Shown here piece after piece: positions 11,901 to 26,300 of a DNA stretch of 64,000 nucleotides. The notes below the pieces were generated by a model. That model did not search any database. It saw only the letters and a program-made list of their open reading frames with translations, and was not told where the DNA came from. The stretch is from Bugulina stolonifera (Eukaryota > Bryozoa > Gymnolaemata > Cheilostomatida > Bugulidae). The position numbers and the translations under genes are program-made. Within the stretch, counting starts at the first letter, position 1; the number at the start of each line of letters is the position of its first letter. The stretch lies in assembly GCA_935421135.1 (NCBI GenBank), contig OW285195.1, positions 9,206,391-9,270,390 on the forward strand, in the 5' to 3' direction.

Positions 11901-14900
11901 TCGACTGGTCAGTACTTGGACTTCTAGAAGATGTGGAGCTGAGTGAAGACAACTCCTTCCTCTACCCTGGAGAGCACATGCCATACAAATGTGATGCCAG
12001 TCATGTTGGATTATCAGATGAAGGAACTTTAATGCCTTTTGGTTTCATTTCATGCAGGTAGAGTATTGCATGTGATGGTTGTACTGTTAACTTCGCTGTC
12101 ATACACACAGTTTCATAAATTTAATTTTTGCACTCATGCAATTGAAATAGTGTCAATACTTCTCCGTTTTACCTTCTTACAGCTCTGGTGGTGAATGGAC
12201 GTTGGAAGACACAGAAAGTATTTCCCATTGTGTAATCCGTTTTTCAAATGAGAGAAACCTAGCTTTCAACAAATCTGCATCCATTAGTTCCATCTCATCT
12301 GGAAATCTTTCATATCTTGTTGATGGTTCATTTGATAACCTCCTCTCTACAAATGAGGAAGTTAACCAATGGTGGAAGATGGACTTTAAAACTATATACA
12401 GTGTTAATGTGGTTGTTCTCTACACATCTGAAGGTATGAAAAAGGTTCACTCTTTTCTTGGTTACTTAGTTTTGTTAGCTTTTGCGATCTGACTAATCAG
12501 TGCCCTCTGCCTTGCTCAACCAACGAGAGCTTTGCACCCTGTTTTTGTTGTGACCAATGATAACTTTGATCTTGTTATTGGCGCCTCTTTCAACAGACTC
12601 TCTGGGCAGATTTGGAGAAATTTGCACACTTATGACTGTTGCCACAAAACCTTGGACAACGCCTGCACTAAGGACTGGGCCATGGCGTGTGTCTTACTGG
12701 TTCGAAGGTCTTTCAGAATATCCAGTCATTACAGCACGGTTTAACAGTGGAATACCAGCCAGACATGTAGCTATCTTCTCTCTCCATAATGCTGGATTCG
12801 GTTTACTGGAAATAGAAGTTTATGGATCTGGTACGTAACTAGAGAACAGGTGTATAATATTCACTGAACGCATCAATTGTTACCTTGATTAGATAACAAC
12901 TTCCCTTCACCATGGTTTAATGTATGTTCACAGATAACCTGGCTCTCTCAAAACCAGTTCTCTTCAGTGGAGTTTCCTCTCAATCAAGATTTCCCAGAAC
13001 ATCAGTTGTTGATGGAATAGTAGGAAATCAGTTCTTTTTGGCAACTGATGATAAAGCCAGCTCATGGGTTATGGTGGATTTATTAGAGATGTACAACTTG
13101 AGTTCAGTGTTTGTTTTCACGTATGGTAAGTTTTGGTTTAATGAATTGTAGTACTCATTCACCAAAACACTATTTGTATTACTCTTCAACTACTTTTATC
13201 TACAGTATACAATAATAGTCCTCCAGCATGACCCTCAAATTTGAGGATTTGTTTTCACTTATGGTAAGTTTCCATCTACAGTATATGTACGTACATGTAG
13301 TTAGATTTTCGTTATTTGCACCCTTACCTTATGGGTGTCTACTGATTATTTACAGGAGATTATTCTGTGACTATTGCTCTCTACAGTTATGCATCGCAAT
13401 CCCCGTGTTGTAATCTTGCCTTGCAATAACCAGTGAACGGTGATAAAAATCATGTGATTACATGTAGTCAGGTCATTAGCATTGTTTTTTACTAATTATA
13501 CCTAGCAATAATAGCATGAACAGTATTCTTAAACAATTGAAAACATGTATATTTTGATATACACTTTTCTCTGAAGGTTCTCTGACAGAACAGACAGTTC
13601 TGCACTTGGCTGGTAGTAATTCAACTAACTGGGGTGTGGATCCTCTACAGAACTCTGATCTGTGGTCAAATCATGTTACTCTCAATCATTCAGCTACTAA
13701 TGAGTTCTCAGCTGTGTTTGATGGAACAATAGCTATGCAACTGGTGTCTTTCTATGCCGTGAATGAAGGTCCTTTATTCATTGAGGAGTTATTGGTGTTT
13801 AGAACAACAAACTCAGGTAACATGCTGTTCATATTCAAGGCAATGAGTTTCTGCTTGTGAAAAGACTATATAATTTAGTCAAGAAGCACCTACCAATTAA
13901 TCACAAATAGGCAGACAGTATTGTCTAAATAGGTGTGCATTTTCTCTAGGTTTGGGGTCGAGTAGGTGCCCACACAATGTGGTTCAGTACGGTGAAGTTA
14001 ATCATTTAGTACAAAAGCATTGCGAGGTTGGATCCCCTTTGTAACACTACCAATGACATTTATGGGAAAGGAGACTTGTATATCAAGCATAAAAGTTCAG
14101 AGCTCTAGCTCCTAGTCCACAGCTGTTCTCAATATTGTTTCATTAAAGTTAATTAAAATCCTATTTAAGATGTTAATTGAAAATTTAATTTAGATGTTTC
14201 GTCTTTGGAGTGTGTTTTGGAGGACATAGCTGTTGACCTACCTGAACTAAATATAGCTAGTAGATATTTACTAGACGATGTAATATCTGTGGAACTTGGA
14301 CATGATTTAGCTATCTCATGTCCTGATGGTGAAAGTCCAAACATAACAGAAGTGAAACAGTCATCAGTTGAGAGGATCAAGTGCGGGTAAATATCTGTCT
14401 TGGTAGATTGATTATTTAAATTTCTCATTACTAACATCTAACCTATTTCCATTCTACTATCAATGTTGTAGTATTTTCTATGTTTACATTTATATCTTTT
14501 GTTTTCAAGTCTACTTGAGCAGCTTTATCATATTTTGTCCTACGTGTGTTTATTTCTCTGGTTTCAGCTTTGACGGTAAATGGAAAAGAGGTGAACCACA
14601 GATGGAATATGACTGTTTAAGTATGTTTAACTTTTTTTTCATAGAATGTGGACAGCATTAGTTTTATAAGACTGAGCCGATAGAGGATTCTAATAATTGT
14701 TCTTCACCTTTTCAAATAATAAGTGTTACACAGTATGTGTGTGTGTGTGTACATTGATGAATTTGTGCATTAATGTATAAAAGAGAAAGCTTATCCCTGG
14801 TTGGCTGTCGCAACAAACATTGTTTGAGTTGATGTAATTGGCCCTAACATTAGGATGTTGCATTTTAGGTGAATATACTTCGTTGTTTGTGAGTGCATAG

Positions 14901-17225
14901 TATTATCTTTGTTACTAATGCTTAATTCTATGCAACAGTCTTTGTGTAATAACATTTGTTATGATACTTGGATATATTCCTTTCCTACAGAAATATGTGA
15001 CCATTTTTTATGATACATGTATGTTAACATCCTACTTTCCTACAGACTTTTTGTTATCATTTTTTATATCTTCCTTCCCTACAGAAATAGCCTGTGAACC
15101 TCCAGCTGATAATTCTACTTACGAATACTCTGGTAACCTCACAGTAGATAACTTGATACCTCTGAATGAATCTTTACTACTGAAATGTGTTAATGGAATA
15201 TCTTATGAGTCTCAGTGTAGTCAAGATGGTAATCTAAGGATTGGTAGATGGATTCCTCCTCTTAGTTGTGGTAAGTTGTTTATTCATTCCACATCAATAT
15301 GTTGTTGATTACCTGAAAACAAAGTAGAAGTATGGGATTTACATTACAAATATTTTTCCACTATTTCAGAATATCAAGAGTGTGAGAGAGTAGATCAACG
15401 TGATACATGGATGAATGAACTGGAGAACTTGAGAGTAGATAAAGATGATGGAGTTGTCATCCCTTTCAACTCTAGTGTTACATTTGATTGTTTTGTTGGA
15501 TATTCTGGTGATAGTACCAGCTATACATGTCAAATGTAAGTATACAGTTAGTGGTTTCCTGTATTACTTTACCATGCCCTTCACCCTATTTATATTGTTT
15601 TCACCTGGCCAGCTTCTAGTTGTAATTGCTATCTATAATTTCTAATTTTTTACTTGAGCAAAATTACATGTGACATGCATCTACATGTATATGTAGGATT
15701 GTGGTTGTTCTCTTGTTTTCTACAGGGATCAATATGGTAGAGCTATTTTACAAATCCAACAAGACAGGGTTCTGCCAGCTTGTACCAGTAAGTAATTTTT
15801 ACAAGTTCTGTGCTTTTGTAGTTCTTTTGTCTAAACTTGGTGAATTTTTGGATCCTGAACGTTTTTGCACTTATCTCTAGCTATGTCTATAACCCTGCTA
15901 ATCTTGATAGTTATATTTAAACATGGTTCATCTGGTTTTTGCTACTGTGTTTGAACAAAGGAAATTGCTATGTGTAATTGTGTATTGTTATAGCCAACAC
16001 TACATGTCCAGCTCCTGTGACACCATACCATGTGACCTATAGTTCAGCGCACTCCAGTGCAGGCTGTGTAAACGGGGACAGATGTAAAGTTGGGGAAGTA
16101 GTGTCACTTCAGTGTACAGATCTGGATGGAGAAGTTATGAATGAACATGTTTGTGATGCCAGGTCTAACCACACTGACTGGTTTCCTCGACCTTCTTGTA
16201 GTGAGTTTGGGTAGAGGTTCTGACCTTTCCTTCATCGTGATAGTGATTTTATCTGAAACAAGCATCAGTTTTTATCTGTCTCTCTTCTCTGACTGGAATT
16301 TATTACAATGTTCATTTTGATAACTTTTAAAGTGGATCCATTCATTGTTCATATTGCATTGCAGATACTCACTGTGGTCTCCCTCCTACAATTTATGGAG
16401 TCGAATGTACCAGAAACATCCCAGAGAATCTAAACGCTGGTCAACAGAGGTTCTCTAATGGCACCAGGCTCAGCTGTTCATGTTTGAATGGATTCCAAAG
16501 GATCTCTGACAATGTTTATGTGACTTGTGGAGGTAGTTCTGGAGAATGGGAGTTGTCCCCTGCCAACCCATGTCTGCGTGAGTGTCTGTTTTTACTCTAT
16601 GATTGTTTTGCAACATACTTGAAGACATGATTATAGCAAGCATTTGAAATGGCCGCACACAGATTCGCCTATCATACTTTTATAGTTGAAACAGACGAGG
16701 TTCCAGCTCCTAACAACTCTCAACTCTTGTATGCTGAACTGGATGGACATCCAGTTTTTACAACAGTGTGTGATGAGGGGCACTACCTTGATGTGTCATA
16801 TCCTTCTCAACAACTTGTTCAGTCTGTCACACCTACTGGTTCTCATCTGGTGGCAGTTGGTATATGCCTCAGTAAGTATGTCGTATTTTGATCTGTAATC
16901 TGCTGCCATACTAATCACTCTGTTTTAATTTATCAATGTTAAAAAGTATTTACTGCATTCGCTATTCACTGTATACCTAATACTACTATAATATAATCAC
17001 AGTATTATATAAGTGTGATGTAATACTACAGGAGGATGCCCTGCGGATACCCTCATCTCTATATCAAATAACCTAACTACCACTCCTTATAAGGAATTCT
17101 ATGGTTCTGGTGAAGAGGTGGTACTAGACTGTGTTAACAATGACTACACACTAAACGGTTCGGCAGGTAAGTTATATACAGTACTACTGCAAATCCACTC
17201 TGGTGATGCATATGATACATGACAG

Positions 17226-17314
<89 letters not shown>

Positions 17315-20300
17315 CAATCAATAGAGAAGTGCTTGCCATGTGATCATGTGATGTGTTGGAATATTTTAGTTGCAGAGAGAATATTCAAATGTATTCAAAT
17401 TAGAGACTTCAATGAGGAGACAAACACTGCCCAACCTTTGTTACAGTGGAACTCGGTTCCCTCAGATATTCAGTGTCAGGGTAAGTTGTGTATTGTAATT
17501 GTATAGACAAGCAGGGTATCTGATATTCTCTGAGCCTATCCTGTGCCATGTGAAATTTTCCTCTCAGAAAGAGAGCGAGAGAGAGAGCAATTCCACCTTT
17601 TAATTCATGGATGCTGATGATTGCCACCAATGTTCATTACTACAAACAGTGTGCTATAATTATTCTTGCTAAAAAATAGGAATATCTGTCGTTTGTTTTA
17701 TGTAGCTGGACAGCAAAGAAGTAAACCAGAATATGCAGGTAGAAAGTAAGTATACCTTGATAAATACAGTGTAGTATAGTATGACATACTATATTTGTAA
17801 ATCATCTGTTTTTATCTCACATGCACGTGTCTAAGTTTGTTTGGTTGTTAATTTCATAATTAGTTATTGCAATGAATTCCAATGCATGTCTCAGTAATTA
17901 AATCTGCATGTATTTGTCTATTTGTAGGGCATTTGGACCCACAGGATATACAGGTATATAAGTATACAGTAATGCTTCCTTTGCATCATGTTTGCAGCTG
18001 CTATTTACCTGCTTTTAGTTGGATTGCGTTATGTCATTCCTGTAAAGTATGAGGCGTCTATCAATTAATTCCTGATGATGATTCCTATAATTGTAGACCA
18101 GATAAAACTTGCAGTAGTTCCAGTTAGTGATGTTGTTGTGAGCTCTTCTTCAGAAAGTCGGCGTAGACTTGTGGATTACAGGCTAGATCGAGTATGGCAA
18201 TCTGAAGCATCATCCAATCAATGGATCATGTTAGACTATGGGATGTTTATATCTATCTTGGCTGTGAGACTCTACTTACCAATGGAAGCAGGTAAGTTCA
18301 ATAACTATAGTTTTATTTGTCTGACACACTATTTGTCCTTGGAAAGCTGGAATAGCTTTGGAGACTCAGAATCTTACCTCTTCCCAGCAACTTGATGTGT
18401 TCGGTTACAAGATTATACAGTAGTAAATATTGGTACATAAATAATGTTATGTATAGTCTTGTAAAGACTACAGTGCCCTAAGGCAAATCGCCAACTTCCT
18501 CTCTAATGCAGTATCACGCACATGGGTGTATTTAGATTAGACTTGGTAGCAGCTAGGACTTTCCTAGCTTACCTCTTTTCTGCGCAGTTCTGAGAGTCAC
18601 TGGAGCTATGCCAAGCACTCGCTTGCTACCGTAAAAAGCCCTAGTCTCAACAGGTAGCTGTGTCTTTCTGGCATAGGCCCAAGTAACGGTGTAGTCATTT
18701 GACAACAAATTTGCAGTTTGTATCAGTAAGTACAGGCGGTCTATCAGCAGAGTCTACCTCCTTTGAAGTGAATCGTGTTATTTATATAACGATACTTTAG
18801 AGGGTACTGACACACCAATTTTATTGTGTTTAGAGATATTCCTACAATCTCAGCAGCCAACAGTGTCTCTCTTCTTACTCTGTTCAGTCTGTTGCTATCC
18901 ATAGACATCAGCAGTCATGTTTTATTGCTATCAATTATTACAAAACGCCTAAGTTCATGAAGATTGAATTACAAGATTGGGGACTGTAAATACTTCTTGT
19001 ACATAAAGTTTGTGGCTGACCATTATAAACACATGCCCAGTGTATTTGTGGTAATTAAGTATATTATATACGTAGATGTATACAATCTATTTCATAAAGC
19101 CAAGATATTTAATACACAAGAACTTATACATTCACCTCGTACCTTTGTCATGCATAACCCTGTATATACAGTACTTGTAGATAGAAGTTAACTACTGTTG
19201 TAGGTATTCCATCTCTCAAGGAGTTATCTCTTCTCTCTACACTTGTATCTGATACTGAACTAACACCAGATGCTGATGATGTGTTATGGATGCAACATAT
19301 ACACCATGATAAACCAATCAGTGATGAGATAAAGGACTTTAACTTTAACATTGGTGAAGTGAGGTGTTACAAACTGGCATTGATTTGTAATAGTCCTGAA
19401 GGGTTTGCTCTAGAAGAAGTTCAGACATACTATCTAGGTACAATTTTTTGACCGATATTTACATATGACAAAATGCCATGTCCATGTATGTTTTGCCCAA
19501 GTGACACTTCTTTCCGTTTCATAAGTATGAATTCCTGCTATCTGGTGAAGTTTAGTCCATGATCCATTCACATATACAATTATCTTTTCTCATATTCAAC
19601 AACAAATTTTAGTATTGAAATTTAATTTTGATGTTTAGTGCATTCTTGTTTGAATGACATCATCTGATGTAAGGATACTCAGGTTTCACTCTGCTTTATT
19701 TAAATGTTCTAACAGCACCGCATATTTACATATTTTACTGCATTTATTTTAGTCAATCTCCTCCACTCCAACTCTGTAGTCAACAGTAGCAGTTCTATCA
19801 ACAACTCCAATGTACTGAATACTGTTGATGGAATGGTAAGGTCTACCAATGAGATTCATTACTTCATGTCTTCAACTGAGGCTGATCAATGGTTTGCTGT
19901 GTATCTGGGTCAAGGATACTTTGTTATTGATATCCTATTGGTCAATAGCGTTGGTGGTAAGTATATCATATCAACTCTCCACATCTATTAATAGAGTTAC
20001 ATATTTAGTCTGTAATAAACATATATTATCTGTCTATTGATGTCATTCATTCTCTCTCATAGATAATGACACCTTCAACTCTACTCTTTACTATAAACTG
20101 GATATAGACCAGTCAGCCATCTATGTATCAGATAACAATTTATGGACAGAAGTTGGTTCTATGAACATGGATACTCAAGATGGTCTGGTAGCCTCACTCC
20201 AAGTCAAAATATTTGCCACTCATTTAGCTCTGGTTGTATCAAGTTCAGATGGTCTATTTATAGATGAGTTTATTGTATTTGGATACACACTGGGTGAGTT

Positions 20301-23300
20301 TATCATAGGCTACATTGCCAAACTGTACTGTTGTAGTACAGCAGCTGCTTGGCTTTTCGTCCTGGAGAAGGTTTTCCCTCTGTACCATATCAAACTAATA
20401 ATAATATCCAGCTCTAGGAGCCATGGTGGCCCCTTGACTAGCGCTGCTATTGGGCAACCATGTTAAAGAATTGTGTTTGGCGCTATGGATATTATTAATG
20501 TTGATATTATTATTAGATCTGATTTTGGCTAAATAATGCCTAAACCATGATACCTGGCATATAACTGATTGTTCTTGCAGATAACTATGCACTGAATAGG
20601 ACAGCTGCACAGAGTTCTGACTACACAGATAGTGTTACTATAGCTAACAATGCTGTTGATGGTGTAATATACGGTGGATCTGTTTATGCTCAAACCGAGG
20701 CAGTTAGTCATCAATGGTGGAGAGTTGACTTGATGGATGTACATCTTGTATATGCTGTCATAATCTACTCTAGTCTTGATAGTAAGTCAGAGTGATAAAA
20801 TGAAATGTGTCTAATGTGTGCTGTATCATTTATAGTTGAAAATGAGACACTTCGTTTTGAATATAATCATAATGCAATATGCATGTAAGCAGCTTTGCAA
20901 AATTTCAGCTCCTACCTCTACAGATATCAAAGTGTTGGGTAGTCAGTCTGTTTCCGTACCAAAACAATCTCTATCCTCCACCACATGGCCTATCAGTCTT
21001 TTTGAAATGTCTGAGCTGACGTTTTCATATCTTGATATTCTTCTGGATGAACCGAAGCTAATACGTCACGTCGCTGTATCGTCACAACAAAGCAATGGTT
21101 TACTCCTCTCTGAAGTACAGGTCATGGGTAACGGTAAGTATTACTGGGTATTAGAGCTGTTGTCAAATATTTTTCCTAGATTGAGTTGCAGTGTTTCATA
21201 CTCTCTGGTGTGCTTTTAATTTATATATCCATGTATTTATAGTCACCTGTATCAGTTGATGCTTTACGATATCGTATTGAAAAACATTATTTTTTTGGTT
21301 TAAGACTTGTTCAAGACTTGATGTATTTTTAACACTTTCTCTCTGTTCATCAGACTACACGTGCTTGTTCAAGACTGGCGAGGAACATTATGGAAACATG
21401 GCTAAAGATGGAACGATGTTTAAACCCGCATATGCTGGAGATACATTTGAACTGAGCTGTCATAAATCTATGTCAGTTGTCTGCCCTGACTGTTCAACTA
21501 GTGTCAGGTGTTCTCTAGACGTTGATAAATCAACTGGATTATTTAATATGTACTGGAATATAACAGATGAACAGAAACTCTACTGTCAAGGTATTGATAT
21601 TGCAGTAACATCGTAGCAGAGTTCAACATGTTCCCTAACTGCTTACACGTTGTGATGTGCATATGAAGTAGTGCTATATGCTCTTAATTTTTGTTCCATA
21701 TATGCTATAGTATCATTATCAGAGGAAATTAGGTTAACCCAGTTTCTTTATCAATGTTTACATGTATGCTATGACTCTCATTCTCCTAATATCGAACGTC
21801 CATCTGAAGTTTGTGCAAGTTTGTCACTGTTGCAACATATTTTTCATGGATTTAAAAAGTTGTGTTGTTACATTTTGTTTGTTACGAAAATGTGGTTACA
21901 CATACAGGATCTGATGTATGTTTGACCAATGAAATCAGTTGGTCAGTACCTGGAGTGCCAATAGATGTTGAACCAAGTGAAGGCAACACCTTTCTCTACC
22001 CTGGAGAGCACATGCCATACAGATGTGATGTTGGCCATGTTGGATTATCACATGATGGAAATTTAATGCCATTTGGTCGCATTTTATGCCGGTAAAGTAT
22101 TGTGACTATTTATTGTGCTGTTTACTTTATGTAACATAACCTATTTACCATAACTCTATATTTCTCATGGATACCAATACTGTTAGTACAAACATTTTTT
22201 GACTTTACCATGTTACAGCTCTGGTGGTGAATGGACGTTGGAAGACACAGAAAGTATTGCTACCTGTGTGAACCGTTCCTCAAATGAGAGAAACCTAGCA
22301 TTGAACAAATCTGCTTCCATTAGTTCCATCTCATCTGGAAATCTCTCATATCTGGTTGATGGGTCCTTTGATAACCTCCTCTCTACAAATGAGGAAGTTA
22401 ACCAGTGGTGGAAGATGGACTTTCACAGTATATACAGTGTTACTGCAGTTGTTCTCTACACATCTGAAGGTGTGGAATAGATTTATATTATCTTCATTTC
22501 TTGTTCTTGTCACATTTAATTATTTGATTGATAGGGTATGTTGGTCAATTAATGGTAGTTCAGCAAATTTGCCTGATGTATTTAAAAGTTAACTTTCGCT
22601 CTTTTAATAGACTCTCAGGATCAGTTTGGAAAGTTTAATATACTGACCACAGTTGTCGTGATGCCTTCGACAATCTCGTCACCGGAGACTGGGTCATGGA
22701 AATCCGTTTTCTGGTCTGGAGGTCTTTCAGAACATCCAGTCATTATAGCACGGTTCAATAATGGTATACCAGCCAGACATGTGGCTTTCTTATCCCTCCT
22801 TGATGTCGGATTCAGTTTACTGGAAATAGAAGTTTATGGATCTGGTATGTTACTAGAGAACAGGTGTATAATATTCACTGAATGCATCAATTGTTACCTT
22901 GATTAGATAACAACTTCCCTTCACCATGGTTTAATGTATGTTCACAGATAACCTGGCGCTCTCAAAACCAGTTCTCTTCAGTGGAATTTCCTCTCAATCA
23001 AGATTTCCAAGAACATCAGTTGTTGATGGAATAGTAGGGAATCAGTTCTTCTTGGCAACTGATGATAAAACCAGCTCATGGTTTATGGTAGATTTGTTAG
23101 AGATGTACAACTTGAGTTCAGTGTTTGTTTTCACTTATGGTAAGTTTCCATAAGTTCACATCCAATTACAAAGATTTGTGTGCTAGACACCTGTCAAGTG
23201 TTCAGATTACCCAGGGACTATAATTGTGCTCTATGGTTTACCAATATGGCATTCTGCTTCGACAACTGGTACATGTACATGACGTAAACATCGTGTGATG

Positions 23301-26300
23301 GAGGTCTGAAGTACTAAAATGTAGTCATTCAGTTAGTTCAATGCTCCTATCTTTACCGATTAACTTCTTAATTATATTGCAGTCATAAACGGCAGTAGAA
23401 CCGTACATTTTAGTGATATACGACATGTATGTGTACATATTTCCTGAAGGTTCTCTGACTGAGGATACAGTTCTGCACTTGGCTGGTGGTAATTCAACCA
23501 ACTGGGGTGTGGATCCTGTACAGAACTTTGATCTCTGGTCAACTCATGTTACTCTCAATCATTCAGCTACTAATGAGTTCTCTGCTGTCTTTGAGGGAAC
23601 AGAAGCTATGCAACTGGTGTCTCTCTACACCAGGAATGGCAACGCTCTCTTCATCAAAGAGTTACTAGTGTTTGGGGCAACGAGCTCAGGTAGCGCATTT
23701 TTCCTATGCTGGGCAAATACTTACTGTACATTTGCTGCATTCAGCTTAAATTGTTAATGAGATAATATCTACCATGTGTTCAAACAATAATATTTCTTTT
23801 AGATGTGCCATCTTTGAAGTGTCTGGTGGAGAAGATAGCTGTTGATCTGCCTGAATTGAAGGTAGCTAGTAGATATCTACTAGATGATGTAGTATCGGTG
23901 GAACTTGGACATGATTTAGCCATCTCTTGTCCTGATGGTGAAAATCCAAATATAACAGACGTGAATCAGCCATCAGTTGAGAGAATCAAGTGCGGGTAAA
24001 TATCTGGATTTAATAAGACTGCTTGTTTAAATTGACCATACGCAAGTGACCAGCAATGTGTACTTTCCCCACATTTTATTCCCAGTGCTTATGCTTTTCA
24101 AACTTTATATTTTTGACTTGTCACTTTGGGAGTTCTATCACTTTCACTCTCATTTTGCTCTCTGGTTTCAGCTTTGGCGGTAAATGGAAAAGGGGTGAAC
24201 CACAACTGGAGTATGACTGCTTACGTGAGTTTGGCTATGTGGCCCATTCTGCTTAGTTGCAATGTTCATCTGTAATGATGTGTATAAAGATGTATGTCTA
24301 TTGTGTACTTCACACAATTGAAAGGTGTCATAATAATGTGACCATTTGCCATGATTTGTTATTATCCTGCTCTTCTGCAGAAATGGCCTGCGAACCTCCA
24401 ACTAATAACTCTATCTACGAGTACTCTGGTAACCTCACAGTAGATAACTTGATACCTCTGAATGAATCTTTACTACTGAAATGTGTGAATGGAATATCTT
24501 ATGAGTCTCAGTGTAGTCAAGATGGTAATCTAAGGATTGGTAGATGGATTCCTCCTCTTAGTTGTGGTAAGTTATTTATTTATTCCACATCAATATGTCA
24601 TTGAATACCGGAAAACGAAGTAGAAGTATGGAATTTACATTATAAAGTACTTTCCACTATTTCAGAATATCAAGAGTGTGAAAGAGTAGATCAACTTGAT
24701 ACATGGATGAGTGAACTGGAGAACTTGAGAGTAGATAAAGATGATGGAGTTGTCATTCCTTTCAACTCTAGTGTTACATTTGATTGTCTTGGTGACTATT
24801 CTGGTGATAGTACCAGCTATAGTTGTCAAATGTAAGTATGCAGACAGGGGTTTCTTGCAAATTTATGTAAATGTCAGTTTCTACTCAATGAAGTGCTATT
24901 TTAACTGTGAAGCCTATAGTCTAAAATCAGTTATATCATATAGGCCAACTTGCCACTACAAATTCCCTTCTACAACTTTGGTTTTAATTTGTGCATTATT
25001 TAACACTTGGCAGTTGGCCAACTTTTGTCCATAAATATGATTATTATGCTCTTCTGTTTTTTTACAGTGACCATTCTGGTAATGCATCTCTGCATCCCAA
25101 AACTGAAGGAGTTATATCTAGTTGCAGTTGTAAGTATTTTTTTAAATCAGCAGTACCCGTAGCACAATAGATAAAGAGATATCGAGTGAACATAGTTAGG
25201 AAATGTGTATACACATTGATACATGTATATACTTATATCTCTGCATTGTGTATTGTGATAGCCACTGCAATATGTCTGGTCCCTAAGACACCATACCATG
25301 TGACCTACAATCCCGCACAGTACAGCATTGACTGCGTAAACGGTGACAAATGTCAAGTTGGTGAAACAGTGTCACTTCAGTGTACAGATGTGGATGGAGA
25401 AGTTATGAATGAGCATGTCTGTAATGCCAGGTCTAACCACACTGACTGGTTTCCTCTGCCTACCTGTGGTAAGTTAAAGTAAATATTGAAACACTAGGCC
25501 TTGTGGTTGACTAATATTTTAGACATGGCTGCCCTCGCTATTCGATTTATTATGTTCAGCCTATAACCTATATCATTGTAGATACCCACTGTGGTCTTCC
25601 ACCTACTATCTATGGAGTAGAATGTACCAGAAACATCCCAGAGAAAATAAACTCTGGCCAACAGAGGTTCTCTAATGGTACCAGACTGAGCTGTTCATGT
25701 TTAGATGGATTCCAAAGGATCTATGATGATGTTTATATGACTTGTAATGGTAGTTCTGGAGATTGGGAGTTGTCCCCTTTCAACCCTTGTCTACGTAAGT
25801 ACCTTTGGCCACTTGAAAGCTTTCTATTCCAGACACGAAGAGCCTTGATTTTAGAAGCAGATAAAAACCATCGGGTTCCTGAATGCATTGTGCATTGAGT
25901 AACATCTATTATATTCTTAACTTATCTATTATATTTTATAGTTGAAACAGATGGAACACCAGTCCTTAATAACTCTCAACTCATGTATGCTCATCTTGAT
26001 GAATACCCAGTATCTACCATAGTGTGTGATGAGGGGCACTACCTTGATGTGTCATATCGTTATCAACAACTTGTTCAGGATGTTACATCTACCGGTTCTA
26101 ACCTGGTTACAGTCAGTGCATGTCTCAGTAAGTTTGCCAAGTAGACCTTGCTATTTATATAACCAACTTGTCAATATGTAGTCCTTAATCTGTATTAATA
26201 TCATTGTGTTTTAGCTGATTCATGTTACAAAGCATAAGTCGCATCAACTATTCACCGTATACCTATTATTACTATAAATATAAACAGTACTATACAAGTT

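Noticed and set aside
17219..17506. Open frame reading a long Asn-Gln-Ser-Ile repeat
   Set aside because: It is the (TCAA)n microsatellite in an intron joined by chance to exon T; not a protein repeat.
19148..19351. Minus-strand frames antisense to exon X, and similar ones antisense to K, M, P and T
   Set aside because: They mirror well-supported plus-strand exons and recur only because the exons do.
21671..21925. Conserved small open frame in the E/F intron (also at 30595 and 49861 regions)
   Set aside because: Units 3, 4 and 6 share this intron through duplication; the frame overlaps the acceptor and exon F in another frame and is absent from other units.
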